DNA of 64,000 bases from Glandiceps talaboti (GCF_964340395.1 NC_135559.1:20444111-20508110), one strand, 5' to 3'. Shown: positions 35,001-47,693, counted from the stretch's first letter. Numbers and translations: made by a program. The notes: a model not told the origin generated them from the letters alone.

Positions 35001-35820
35001 ATAATAATACATTACTGGGACAAGCCATTACCCAAGCAAGTTGACTTGTTATCAAAGAGTACCAATATTTACCCATGTGATGATGGGCTCTTACATAACA
35101 CAAGTAAACAGCTGTAAAACCTCTATTCAGCCGTCTGCATGGACTGAAGTATTTTCCGTCTCGCGGCAGATCTCGCGAGATATGCAAATAACCTAGCAAC
35201 GGTTGCTACGGAGGTCAAGCTTTGCGGAGTGGCCATGTTGTTCATATGAAAGTCAATGCATTAGTTTGAAAAAAATACTACCGTTTATGACCATCTACAA
35301 TCCTAAGTCATCATGGAAGACATTGAACAATTGAAAGTACACGAACTAAAGAGCATGTTGCGAAAATATAGCGTGTCAACATCAAGTTAAAAGAAAAATA
35401 CGCCAGTGTCACACTGTCATTATATTTCCGAACTGACTGTCATTTCTGGGAATACTTTGTCAGTGCCAAACTTATGCAGCATACTAGATGGCTATAATAT
35501 TTCAATCTTGAGAAATGGTAATTAATGACAAGCAAAATCGAGTAGTTTTGATTATTAGTACACATGTACATGGTGGAAACATTTCCCGTCACCAATATTC
35601 AATATAAGTATATTAGAATGCAATGCACATGAAGTGTGGCGTAGTACTACTACACATCCACCAGCCGTAAGCCCTTATGAACCGTTGACATTTACGCTGT
35701 TGACAAATACGGACGAAAGCTAAAAGTCTTACACATTTTTAGAGTGCCAATGTCCCGTTTCGGTCCTAGAGTTCAGAATTGAAAAGTTCTTAATTATCGT
35801 CACAGATCGGGAAATCATAG

Positions 35821-36012
35821 TCAGTTCCTGACAATCGTATTCCGATTTTACCACATGTTATCTTCATACAATATCTACCAGTCTAGTTCCCAACGACCGT
35901 ATTCCAATTTTACCCTACGTAGAGTAAAATCGGAATACGGTTGTCATGAACTAGACTAGTACTGTATGAAGATAACTTAGATTAAAATCGGAATACGATC
36001 GTCAGGAACTAG
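35821..36012. repeat. 192-bp fold-back, arms joined without spacer
   Basis: Arms of ~96 bp pair around the centre CTACGTAG. Each arm holds two copies of CGTATTCCGATTTTA, so the structure is a palindrome built of shorter repeats. Arm identity is high but not complete. Confidence 0.78.
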
Positions 36013-36019
36013 AATTGGG

Positions 36020-36870
36020 AATCACCGGCGATGCGTGAAACACATGTACGTGTCAGCCATGTTTATACTTGAGTTCGATGAACATGTTGTAGAACTCATA
36101 GTCCAAATTCGTAAAATAAAACGACATAGTATCTCTAAATTTTAATTTTAAATGCATATATATAGCTCATTTATAAATGTATATGATAAAATCAAAGACA
36201 GCTAAAAAAAATTCTCAACCGATTTCAAAGTGTTTAGCGGACCCTGACGAATTTAGCTGACGAATTACGGACTAAGAATTACATCATTGCCAACTATTAA
36301 CAGCACGTTATGCAGTAAAGTGATCGCGTACACGTTGTTGTGTTGGTTTTTAGACGACGCTACGCGATCCCGCGCGACGTACGTATAAAAAGTCTATGGA
36401 AAAGTTATGACATTGTATCAAATTTTAGACGTTGTTTAAAAATAGGAATACAATATTCGCGACCTGACATGCAAGTTTTCAACCATAGGGCCTGCGATCC
36501 TCGAGTGGATCCAACTCTAGTAATATTTTCAAGTTCATGTTGAAACTGTCAATCTCAACCGCTCTTCATCTGCGCCCAGACGGCCAAAAATCACCGTTAC
36601 GTCTGACGGCTAGTTATGAATTTCACATACGCACATCGTTTTTACAACCATACTTTAAAAGTTTGCTTCCCTTGATCTATCATACCATGGAAGTATACTT
36701 CCATGATCATACGTATTGCACTGTACGTGACGTCGAGAACAATGGTGTTGCTAAGCGGTTGACACTTCAGCTTGACCACCCGAATGTGGTTGCTATGCAT
36801 TCAATGGCGTCTCCCGCGAGACGGGTAATGGTCTATTTTGGACCGCTAATGGCTTGTGAATGTCATGAAT
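36020..36870. other. No gene recognised
   Basis: Open frames of 67 and 111 codons overlap here with no family signature. Sequence is somewhat CpG-richer than its surroundings. Confidence 0.4.
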
Positions 36871-36872
36871 AA

Positions 36873-36945
36873 TAATAATAATAATACATTCTTATTAGCT
36901 TATTACACAACAGCCTCAATGCGCTTTACAGCACTAAAAAAAGAA
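36873..36945 (-). mobile_element. LINE/SINE 3' tail
   Basis: Read on the minus strand: AGTGCTGTAAAGCGCATTGA, then a TAATAAGAATGTATT phrase followed by ATT repeats. This is the typical 3' end of CR1/L2-mobilised elements (GCGC-T-TA then an ATT tail). The body upstream is not recognisable. Confidence 0.55.
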
Positions 36946-37577
36946 AAAGCATCACTGTAAAAATGTCCGACATAAAACAGAGAGATCTTAAAAACTGTTA
37001 AAACCTAATATCCAAGATGAAATTTAAACAAAGAAAGACCTTAACAACTTATAAAAATGCCAAGTAAAATGTATGGCACAAGAATTAATTTGCAAAAAAA
37101 ACCCTTGAAATTCACTAAAAATCTAATCTAATTTAAATCTAATTTATTTATTTATTTATTTATTTATTTATATAGTTATATATTTGGTCTAAAAAATCCA
37201 GTTCGTTAAATAGTGTCATAAGCTGGTATTGTGTAAATAATTGATAAATTATTGATTTTGTGGCAACGAGCGAGTACATGTACAGTACTGTAACAATATA
37301 TATATATGTACACAAAATGAGCATATATATAAGCACCACAATCATGGTATCTGTCACTTTCACAGAAAATTCTACTCACGTTTCAAACAATGTGGTAGAC
37401 GGTCCTGTCTGATGATTTGTACCACTGATGAATATTAGCTTTTCTCACGGCCCTCACTATACGTGGGTTTAGGATAGGTTGCTGATAGCTGCGACCCCTG
37501 ACTGTGAATATCAAATAAACAATGTTTTATATAGCTATTGCTGATTGGTCGATTGCATTTCCGAACTACGTTAGTGT

Positions 37578-37962
37578 CACAGGCATTTGTTTCCCGAGTT
37601 ATGTCTCAGAATATTTAGGTTCACTCACTGCGAAAGAAGACACCGCAGTGAGTGAACGTACCTGCGAGATCACAGAAACAAGTGTAATTTTACCCCTTTC
37701 ATATATAGTTGTCTGACTACGTCAATATTAACGATATTATCGACATTTCATTGTATTCTGATACAAATATTCTGAGACATAACTCGGGAAACAAGTGTCT
37801 TCTTTCGCAGTGAGTGAACCTGCGCGATCACAGAAACAAGTGTAATTTTACCCCTTTCATATGTAGTTGTCTGACTACGTCAATATTAATGATATTATCG
37901 ACATTTCATTGTATTCTGATATAAATATTCTGAGACATAACTCGGGAAACAAATGCCTGTGG
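37578..37962. mobile_element. Fold-back element with internal 155-bp duplication
   Basis: The left arm CACAGGCATTTGTTTCCCGA is the inverted match of the right end (37920-37962), and a third, inner copy of that end lies near 37760-37795. A segment from CAGTGAGTGAAC to ATATTCTGAGAC is duplicated (about 37647-37775 and 37808-37935). Confidence 0.7.
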
Positions 37963-38044
37963 TTAGTGTATATAGATTGGTGAATAGGACGCCGTGTTAT
38001 ATACGACTGAACCTACATACTTCTCAACCAACAAATGACCACGA

Positions 38045-38897
38045 ACTGGGGATTTAATATGGACACTGCTTTACTAATGCATTTACCCACAGGGGATTTA
38101 ATATGTATACCACTGTACACACGTGTTTACCCACAGGGGATTTAATATGTATACCACTGTACAAATACATTTACCCACAGGGGATGTAATATGTATACCA
38201 CTGTACAAATGCGTTTACCCACAGGGGATGTAATATGTATACCACTGTACACATGTGTTTACCCACAGGGGGATGTAATATGTATACCACTGTACACACG
38301 TGTTTACCCACAGGGGATTTAATATGTATACCACTGTACAAATACATTTACCCACAGGGGATGTAATATGTATACCACTGTACAAATGCGTTTACCCACA
38401 GGGGATGTAATATGTATACCACTGTACACATGTGTTTACCCACAGGGGGATGTAATATGTATACCACTGTACACACGTGTTTACCCACAGGGGGTTTAAT
38501 ATATATACCACTGTACAAATGCATTTACCCACAGGGGGATGTAATACGTATACCACTGTACAAATGCATTTACCCACAGGGGGGATGTAATATACGTATA
38601 CTGCTGTACAAATGCGTTTACCCACAGGGGGATGTAATACGTATACTGCTGTACAAATGCGTTTACCCACAGGGGGATGTAATACGTATACCACTGTACA
38701 AATGCATTTACCCACAGGGGGATGTAATATGTATACCACTGTACAAATGCGTTTACCCACAGGGGGATGTAATACGTATACCACTGTACAAATACATTTA
38801 CCCACAGGGGGATGTAATACGTATACTGCTGTACAAATGCGTTTACCCACAGGGGGATGTAATATGTATACCACTGTACAAATGCGTTTACCCACAG
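38045..38897. repeat. Minisatellite, 44-45-bp unit, 19 copies
   Basis: Unit: TTTACCCACAGGGG, then GATGTAATATGTATACCACT, then GTACAAATGCG, with the last part varying (ACACGTG or AATACA). Later units are 45 bp, a multiple of three, which keeps frames open on both strands (15-residue repeats such as YPQGDVIRIPLYKCI). I regard these frames as a side effect of unit length. Confidence 0.92.
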
Positions 38898-38899
38898 GG

Positions 38900-40330
38900 G
38901 ATTTATTTTCTTTGTTTCCTATTATCATTGTTGTAATTGTTTTGATTATTGTATGTATCATTTGTTTTTGTCATAAGTGATTCAAAATGATTTCCGTGTT
39001 TTCACTATGGATAATAAACTTATTTCTTTCGCTATTTCTATTTTTAACAAGTCGTTTTCTTAAAACCCCTTCCAGTTGTTGCTAGTGCAGATTTACTGAA
39101 GGAAGTATTACAATTCACTTCCGCAAATACTAAATATTAAATGCAAAGATGAGATTGAATTTTCATAAATTTTCGTAAACTATTGGCAATCATCATTAGA
39201 ACTTTGTATTGTTTTGAAATATTCTTTCTTGGATAATTATTCTATGCTATCATTAAAAATAGTATCAGTTAGAACTGTATTGTTGTAATCAAATACAGGT
39301 AAAAATCTGTCAAAAAATCTTATCAATAGTGCTACAATTTTAATTAATTTTCCATTTAAGGTGTACATCATGTATAATAGCTAACTCAGAATTTTTTCAT
39401 TCCAGTAATGCGCGTAGAAACAAAAATCCAGGTTTTTGTCCTTATGGGAAACATTCAGTTTACATCTGGCATCGTCTGAGTGAACATAATAGTACATTTT
39501 ATCGTCTGGCTCAACATAAATTCTTAACAACAGTGCTACATTTTATCGTCTGGCTCAACATAACAACAGTGCCAGAGATTATTTTGTTGAGCAAGTCGAC
39601 AAATACAAATGTAGTTACATTTTTGTGTAGACAGGCGCTACATCTTTCAGTGTTCCGGGTGTCAATTTACATAGACAACGATTTGTTTCAGGGTTGGTTA
39701 TAAATAGTAGAACGTGGATTTCATCACCAATAGATATATCACTACACAAAGGGCCTATTCTTTCTTCTGTAGAAAATCCTTTGATGCCTTAATCTTTCGA
39801 TCATTTGTTAGATTATGTGCTGACAGCCTGAGCTTAGTAATGCTGATTCTGTGCCAAACATTACTCCGTAGTTGTTCTAGATATGACTCAAATTCATAGT
39901 TTTAATTAAATTTGCTACAGGTACAATATAATGTCAGTTTTAGTATTCCAATGCTATGGATATATTTTTTATTTCAATTGACTACAAATATTTGTTCGAT
40001 CAGCACCACTATCATCACTTATCTTGTGCAACCCTTTGACTAAAACTATCCATGTGTTTCAATTAATGGCAGTGCCATTAATTTTCATATTGCTATCTGA
40101 GATGAAACGCATGCCCCATTGCACAATCTCTATAATCAGGGCATCTTGGAGTTACATCCCTATCCCAACAGTATAATCTGGAAAGTTTAAACAAATAGCT
40201 CAAGTTTAAATTTGTTGGCTATATTGTTGTCATATAATCGGCAACTTGTACGGTTTTTATTTTCCTGCAGTTAGCAGCATTGGACAATCCGCCATTTTCA
40301 TCAGCACATAGGCCTGTACGAAAATCGAAA
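38900..40330. other. Upstream region of the first esterase gene
   Basis: No gene. A TTTCCTGCAG acceptor-like site ends at 40270, so a 5'UTR exon probably begins at 40271 and the first exon and promoter lie further upstream. Short repeats with ACATTTTATCGTCTGGCTCA occur near 39494 and 39539. Confidence 0.5.
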
Positions 40331-40336
40331 GCAAAA

Positions 40337-43300
40337 ATGATGTTTGTTGTTGGGATTGCGATTTCGTCCATTTTGGCATATATGTTGTACTGCCCATTGC
40401 CTCGTGGAATCGCTCAGCCAATCCTACTCAGAATTATCTACGCCCTCCAACAGCCTAGAAAACTTGTGGTAAGTAGTTTGATGACGTAGTCTCCTAGGAT
40501 GTAGTACACTGGCCCTGTTGTTAGTTTTTTGATGACTAATATCTAGCAAACGAGAAATGATATTGTGTCTCGATATGACGTGCTATTCAACTATGACCTA
40601 CCGTTTGTGACTGCTATTCAACTATGACCTACCGTCTGAGACTGCTATTCAAGTATGACCTACCGTTTGTGACTGCTATTCAACTATGAAACATATTACT
40701 TGCTATATATATATGGTGACAGTATCAATTTAATCGTTGGCTTCACTTTTGAGGTTCATGATCGTGTTAGGAATAATTATACATAAGTATGAAAAGTAGT
40801 TGTCTGTCAGAGTTATAGGAACAGTTGGTCCGAAATAAAAGGATGATCTCACGTATCCCATGTTGCAGCAGCACTGATAACATAACACTAATTCGAGAAG
40901 CGGGGATTGAGATATTGGCCTTTATATTTTATAGCTGTGATAGCTGTAACTGGAACACTTTTCTTTTTTAAAAAGTTTTGTTAATAAAATAAATAACTTA
41001 CTCGTAATATTGTTTACCGTGAGAAGTATTGCATCGTTCATGGGTAAACGTATGTTCTGTAGCTGTATACATACAATACATACAAATTGTTTGGTCCGCA
41101 CGTAAACATCAGCGCCATCAACGGCGATCATGATTTCAACCTGTTCTGTACTGCTAGTGGATAACATCGACCACCGATTAGCATGTAAGATGTCTAAATA
41201 TTTGGCTATAATAATTGTCGATACATTATGGTTATCCGATCGAAAAATGATACTCCAGTTACACCACTTCAGTTTTAACATGGTGACAGATTCAAAACCG
41301 AGATTTCTCTCAAGATTTAGACTTGCCACTACACTACATACATATAATATTGACTATTAATTAAAAGATTCAATATTTTTTTAATTAAGTAATTGAACAA
41401 TTTTAGTGAATGCATCTTAGATTATTTGATGAACCAAACGTCCCAGTTGCAGATAGTGTAGGTTTAAATGACAGTGGCTTTTTTATCATGTCTGATAGCC
41501 TGCCCTTGCTGTTCAAACAACGATAAGGTGACTGTGATTGTGATGAGGTCAAACATGCGATTGAATGTTTATTTGGTATGATAGTCTATCAGGCGTTGTG
41601 ATGGGAGGTTAAGTGTCAGTGTAACTAATTCTAGTAATACTTTGGTAATTACATGGTTAGAAAAGTTTCTCTGGGTGAAGAAAAGAACACTCGTCGTTAC
41701 TAAAGAGAGTGAATATTTGACCGGGATAAAAGATTACCTAGGGGAAGTTTTATTCCACCACACACAAATCAAGTCATCAAATCATTTATCACTTACTCGC
41801 TGACCCTGTGATCAGTGTACATAAAGCTTGTTCTAACCTGTAAACAGCACACAAAAACTGTTGTCATGGATGCTCTGCCATATGAAGGTTGTGAGCGAAA
41901 TACATCTACACTGACTATATTTCAGACGTTTGTGCAGCTGTCGCTTGGTCTGAATGACCCCATTGAAGTCATGAGATCAAACATGGACTTTGACCAGTGG
42001 ACTACCAGCGTTCTTTGCAAGGACGAGCCGTCAGTGACACACACAGATACCACTTTTGATGGGGTCAGTGTACGAGTATACCAGCCTGTTGTAACATCGA
42101 CGACGCCAACAGCTGGGATGGTTTATATCCATGGTGGTGGCTGGGTTGTGTGTAGCAAAGGTGTGTGTACCTGTATTTTGCCATCGCCTCATTCGACCAT
42201 CTAAATATTCTTCATCACCTGGGTATAATTTAAATAAAAGTATCTGTTTTATTCGTTAATCTGTTTTATCTATAAGAAATATTGATTTGACAAGTCATAT
42301 TTCTTCCTGTCCCCGAGGCCAGCTAATACTTAGTGTATATCCAACTATTATCTCTGTGACACCAAATCTGATCAAAATATGGTCAATTCAAGGAGAAAGC
42401 TCGATCGATCTGCTTTATTTACCGCATCTTATCAGGTAAACTCAACTAGGAATGCGGCCACCTGGTGAATTAAAGAGAACGTATTAAAAGGATAAGTACA
42501 CTAGACATAGTTAGTGTCATCCTTCCTCGAATCACATGATTCGATATCACACTGGCACCCAGACTACACTAGACTTGAAGTATGACAGTTATTAAGCAGT
42601 GCCATGTTTTAGTTTACTTAATATGTACTTAATATGTAGTTTACTTAATATGTATATCAGTATTAATTCAAATTCGACTAACAAGTTAAACTTATTTTGT
42701 AAGTACATCATGTACAAAGTACATCTTAACTTTTAAACTGAATTCCTTCCGTAAGGGCAAAATCTTTAGATTGATCGACGGTAATAATGACAATAAGAAT
42801 GCAACAGAACATACGATTAGTTATGTTTGAAGTATGTACCAAATTTAATTGAATTTGTAAGGTGCATTTTGAAGATATAGCCAAATTACTGAAAATCATT
42901 AATTATGCAAATGAGTCTTTAAAACTAAAAGCGCCATCATAAAGCTTTTTAGAAGTTCTGCACTTTATTTTTGATGTAGTAAATTATATTGAATTTGAAA
43001 CGTGAATTCTTATGACAGCGTAATTACTGAAAACCATTAATTATGCAAATGAGTCATTGAAACTAAAATCTATATCATCAAACTTTATATGGCACATGGG
43101 CTTTGTTGTCATCGATGTATGTACCAAATTATGTTGAGTTTACAGAGTGCATTATTAAGATATAGCCAAATTACTAAAAACCATTAATTATGCAAATGAG
43201 TCACTAAAGCTAAGCATTACATCAATAAGTTTTATAAGACATGTGCACCCTGGTAGCATGGATGTATGTATCAAATTATACCGAACTTGAAGTTGGCACT

Positions 43301-43884
43301 CTTCATATATAGCCTAATCACTGCAATCAGTAATGTTGCAAATGACTCATTACAACTAAAGCTACAACATCAAGCTTTTCAGTGCATGTGCCTTTTGTTT
43401 TGTTTTAACTATTTACTAAATTATATTCAATTTGAAGGGTGCATTCGTAAGATATGTCTAATTACTGAAAATCGTTCATAATGCAAATGAGTCATTACAA
43501 CTCTAAACTATATTATCAAACTTTATGACACGTGTATTTTGTTATCACCAATGTATGTATCACATTATATTGAATTTGAAGCATGCATTCTTAAGATACA
43601 TAGCCTACTAACCGAGAATCATTAATTAAGCAAATAACTCATTAATAGTCATGAAATACTTACCAAAACATACTCATTTCTAGCCATTACCCTACAAAAC
43701 ATGCCACCCAAATTTCGTTTGAATTGAGAGCCGTTTTTGAGACAACGATGACACAGACATACATACATACATACATACATACATACATACATACATACAT
43801 ACATACATACATACATACAGACAGACATACACACATACATACATACATACATACATACATACATACATACAGACATACAGACAT

Positions 43885-43938
<54 letters not shown>

Positions 43939-46900
43939 TTTTCATTACTAAATTACCACCTCCCCTTACGGAAGGTAACAATGCTAGAGTACTGCACGAT
44001 TATAGGAATTCCTGGAACTTGGTATTTGTCTTCGCTGATGTATTTATTGGGTATATGTAATAAGTACATTTTCAATCTTTCTTTCACAGAATCTTATCAT
44101 TATCAAACAAGGCACATGGCGGCAAGACTCGGTATAGTATTAGTCTCTATAGGGTGAGTATCATATCAAACAAAGTACATGTACATGGCGGCAAGGCTCG
44201 GCATAGTACTAACGTCAATAGGGTTAGCAAGATGGTGTTCTTAAAGGGAAATTAATATTCTAATAAAAATTTTAAAATCATGTGGGTAATAGATTCTCTC
44301 CCCAGTCCTCGGGAGCATCGCCATTAGCCGTTTTGTATGTACCGATATCTACCGCATAATTGTACTCGAATATCCTTGTACTGTAGGCCCTCATTGACCA
44401 CATAGGGCTAATCATTTGTTGACATTGGCGTTTAAAGGGGGTGGAACGAGGATGTGTCCCTGGAACGAGGATTGCATGTGCTTGCGCCATTCTTGAACAG
44501 TTTCAGCAGACATCCATACAAAGCTAGATCTAACCATTCCATTTAATGCAACTTTCTGGGCAGTCTGCGTAGTAGCCTTCTTCACTTTTGCCAGGAAATC
44601 AACGCTGTTACAGCAAACGGCCAAACTACCAGCAGATGACAAATATCTCCACAGATCAGACATTTCTTTTTACACAGACTATGCTATCTTAAACATTAAA
44701 CACGCTCTGCGCTCACTCTAATCCACTTTTCCACCTAAAAATTCTTGGCATAAATATACTGTGTAAATTTTTAACTTGTACATTCGTCTTTGACCTAAAA
44801 CATAATCGTTACTCCCATGACATCACTATTTTTTTCAAACCGCTTCTGCATGATTATCCCACCCGTCAAGTCCTTTGCAGGAAATGTTTGTATCCCAAAA
44901 CATAATCTCACACTCACACAGAATCAAATTACATTTTTGCTGCTGCAAAGCACTGGAACTCACTTCCCTCCTCAATCAAACAGATAACATCAAGACAAGT
45001 ATTTAAAAAGGAGTTAAAACAAAACCTCCTCAATTCTATGGCTGATTGATTGATTTAGTTTTTCTTCCTTTGTATTTTGTCAAATTTCATTTTTGTTCAA
45101 TAAGTATTCCAGTTATAAGTGTATGTTGTACTGTTTTTTTGTTTTTTTTTGAATTCTTCCCCATTCCTAGATTATTGATTTCTTTGTTGCTTTGTTTTCC
45201 TATCAAATTGTATTTTTTGGAGTTATTTCTTTATGTATGAGGTATTAGAGTATGCACCTATTTTGTTCTACATGTATAACATTTTTGCAACGCTACATAT
45301 CTTCATTGTATAAAATGATTTATTTCATATGATTTGTTTGGGCCATGAAGGAAGATTAGTTCTGCTGAACTATATTTCATGGTCCCCACCAATTATACTT
45401 AGTTAGATTTATGAAATGTAAATACTTATTATTATGGTGAAAATAAATTATTATTATTATTATTACACACCAAGGCAATTCAGTATGGACAACGGCTTCT
45501 GCAGTTACCATTACAAGCTATCCCTAAATCTTGCCTCTGACCTATTTCGGCAGTTAAACACATGATCGTTCTTAGTCCTACAAGTACAATTACTGACCAT
45601 TTATTCACGTATACGTGTCCCGCACAGAAATGGGACAAAAACCATGATCCCACTTACACATGATATGTTCACAAAAACACTTAAACTAGTACTAAGTAGT
45701 TGCGGATGCAATTCATCACAGTACTCAGGACATTCCTTCCGTAGAGGAGGAGCAACTTTTGCATTTAACTTTTGCAAGCAACAAGGTGACTGGCGCTCAA
45801 ACGCCTTTGAACGTTATACAATTGCTAACAGTGACACTAAGCTTAAGGTCGCAAAAACCCTTGCATTAGCCTTAGCTGATAATGACGTGGACTAGTAACT
45901 CTGCCTTATTTATAAGGTTTGTACACTGTGCCAGTGTTGGGGGTTTGGCGGAATTGACCACCTTTTATTTGCAGATTGTCAATTTATAAAAGAATTGACC
46001 TTTGACCCCAACACTTGGCTTGTGCTTTATTTATTGTTGGTAGTTGGTTAGCCGACGTTATGGTGACGGAGCATCGCAGTAACACGTCAACAAATGATTA
46101 GCCCTAGTTATGTGGTCAATGAGGGCCCACAGTACACGGATGTCAAGTAGAATTATTCGGTTAATATTGGTACATACAAAACAGCTAATAGCGATGCTCC
46201 CGAGGACTGGGGAGAGGGTCTATACGTGACTAGGGGGTAATTTTCGAGAAATAATACCTAAACCTGAGTATTTTTATCTGAAATCTCCCTAATCATGGAG
46301 TCGATAAAATGGGGGAAATGTCGTCTTGCTTTTAGAAATACCTTCACTGCGCATGCATCAGAATAAAGGTAACTGACCTGACGAGTTTCCCCCGAAAGTT
46401 CCTACCATTGGTTCTGCTTTTGGATTACACAGTAGATATTTTATACCTGGGCCGCACACCCACGTCCTAATATTTTGGGTGTGTCCCATCCCCGGTGGTG
46501 ACGCTATAAAACGAAATAAAGGTATGTTCGTAAACTTTTGATTCTGGAGAGTTATGTCACGAATTTCCATCGCATACGATTGCTCCAACATACTTGGGGT
46601 TGTAACTCCTTCCTTAGTCATTGTTCAGTGGAAATCCTTTTCATGGACACGCATATATATGTATACTTCTCTTGCAGTTATCGCCGTGCACCTGAACACA
46701 CCTATCCAATACCACTCGAAGACAGTGTGAAAGCTACAGTGTGTTTTTTACAACACGCTAGGGAGTACGGTGTAGATCCAACTAGGATTGCAGTGGTAGG
46801 TGATAGTGCTGGTGGTAATCTTGCAGCGGCTGTATCTGCAAAGCTGACATTCGGAGAAGATTACCAAACTATGAACTTGCCAAAAATCAAATTCCAGGGG

Positions 46901-47464
46901 TTGATCTACCCAGCACTGCAAGCAGTAGATTTTCTGACACCCTCTTGCCAACAAAATGATATATTTATGCTAACTCAATCCAGTGTAGCTAAATACTGGT
47001 CATTTTACCTCACAGGAAATTTGAAATATGCGGAGGCAATGAAATCAAACAACCACACGTCACCACAGTTTAAGAGAAATAAAAAGTTATCACTGAATTA
47101 TGGTCTTATTCCGGATAAATTTAAAATAAGAGATTATAAACGACCTTCAAACTTGGATTTCGGTAGTGTTGAAATCTTTAGAGAGATTCAAGACAAGCTA
47201 CTAGACCCGTATGTAGCACCGTTGATGAGGCCCGATTTAGATGGATTACCGCCAGCCTACATCGTGACAGCTGAATTCGATGTTCTAAGAGATGATGGTA
47301 TTCTGTACGCGAAGAGGTTGGAGGAAGCAAACGTACCAGTTACATGGAAACATTATGATGATGGTTTCCATGGTATCTTCAGTGCTTCAATAGGACCGTC
47401 TGCGTTTGATGTTGGTAGACAATGTATGGCTGACTTTCTGGAATTTTCTAACGAAAACTTGTAA
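40337..47464 (+). CDS. Arylacetamide deacetylase-like esterase A (AADAC/NCEH1 family), four coding exons
   Basis: Serine hydrolase of the hormone-sensitive-lipase group, expected in the ER membrane with a lumenal catalytic domain acting on carboxyl esters, arylacetamides or sterol/ether lipids. Coding exons: 40337-40468, 41926-42160, 44090-44153, 46678-47464; 1218 nt, 405 aa, against about 400 in vertebrate AADAC. Intron phases are 0, 1, 2. Residues 1-20 form a signal anchor (MMFVVGIAISSILAYMLY). HGGGW (oxyanion hole) starts at His113; the nucleophile is Ser187 in GDSAGG; Asp345 (EFDVLRDDG) and His375 (DDGFHG) complete the triad. The start was chosen by alignment with copy B; the frame is open upstream to the acceptor at 40271, so a longer N-terminus is possible. 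Intron 2 holds a HINE-like element and intron 3 a TIR element. Tandem paralogue downstream on the same strand. Confidence 0.93.
40597..40690. repeat. Minisatellite, 32-bp unit, 3-4 copies
   Basis: CTATTCAACTATGACCTACC followed by GTTTGTGACTG, in intron 1 of esterase A. Confidence 0.85.
42748..43977 (+). mobile_element. HINE/pearl-like family A, full-length copy
   Basis: The ends are inverted repeats: CCTTCCGTAAGGG at the left and CCCCTTACGGAAGG at the right. The interior holds about six tandem units of ~141 bp, each marked by TTAATTATGCAAATGAGTC. A unique arm with AAATTTCGTTTGAATTGAG follows, then CATA and CAGA microsatellites (43755-43936), about 40 bp before the right end. This is the architecture described for pearl/CvA-type and Helentron-associated elements. 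It has no coding capacity and lies in intron 2 of esterase A. Confidence 0.7.
44157..44222 (+). pseudogene. Duplicated exon 3 of esterase A (likely unused)
   Basis: Immediately after the exon 3 donor, a second copy of the exon appears: TCATATCAAACAAAGTACAT, then ATGGCGGCAAGGCTCGG and a CTAACGTCAATAGG end, followed by GTTAGC where the real exon has GTGAGT. The copy has an extra TACATG and no clear acceptor, so it is probably a dead tandem duplicate of the exon. Confidence 0.7.
44286..46226. mobile_element. Broken tyrosine-recombinase element with ~145-bp inverted ends (Crypton- or DIRS-like fossil)
   Basis: The ends 44286-44432 and 46079-46226 are inverted repeats (CTCTCCCCAGTCCTCGGGAG, and GGCCCTCATTGACCACATA further in). 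Between them, 45644-45895 on the plus strand carries the C-terminal end of a tyrosine recombinase, with the H-x2-R signature (GHSFRRGGATF) and a terminal Tyr context. A minus-strand frame (44663-44412) of unknown kind overlaps the left end. A LINE is inserted in the middle (about 44720-45466). The element is a fossil, incomplete, and lies wholly in intron 3 of esterase A. Inverted ends favour DIRS-like over Crypton, but no RT was seen. Confidence 0.65.
44720..45466 (+). mobile_element. LINE 3' fragment inserted in the tyrosine-recombinase element
   Basis: Plus-strand coding resembles the extreme C-terminus of CR1/Jockey-type polyproteins: KILGINILCKFLTCTFVFDL, a TRQ phrase and, after a stop at about 44902, FAAAKHWNSLPSSIK and FKKELKQNLL. 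The 3' UTR ends AAATAAATTATT with ATT repeats (45446-45466). Heavily 5'-truncated. Confidence 0.78.
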
Positions 47465-47693
47465 GACGACACAAAGATTTGTATTAGAGGACTGCTACTA
47501 TAATTGTCCATTAGCTTGGACGAATTATTGTCCTTAAGATGTGCATGGCGGTTTTGGTATCTTAAACTGTATGAAACGAGTTACATCTTGACCTTGGTAA
47601 AGATCGTTTTACGTTCATGCAAATCCAACAACCAAATATCTAAAAACAAGTCCATCAATATACGAGTAAACACATTTGCGAAATGTTAGTCAA

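Noticed and set aside
38392-38980. Frames of 122-189 codons with YPQGDVIRIPLYKC repeats
   Set aside because: Produced by a 44-45-bp minisatellite on both strands; no start context, no splice signals, no family.
40922-41329. 135-codon minus-strand frame in intron 1 of esterase A
   Set aside because: No family match from inspection, overlaps a 76-codon frame on the other strand, and is AT-rich like the intron.
41869-41925. Extending exon 2 of esterase A upstream to the ATG at 41866
   Set aside because: The acceptor at 41925 joins in phase with exon 1, and the start of exon 2 then matches copy B; the upstream ATG frame is intron.
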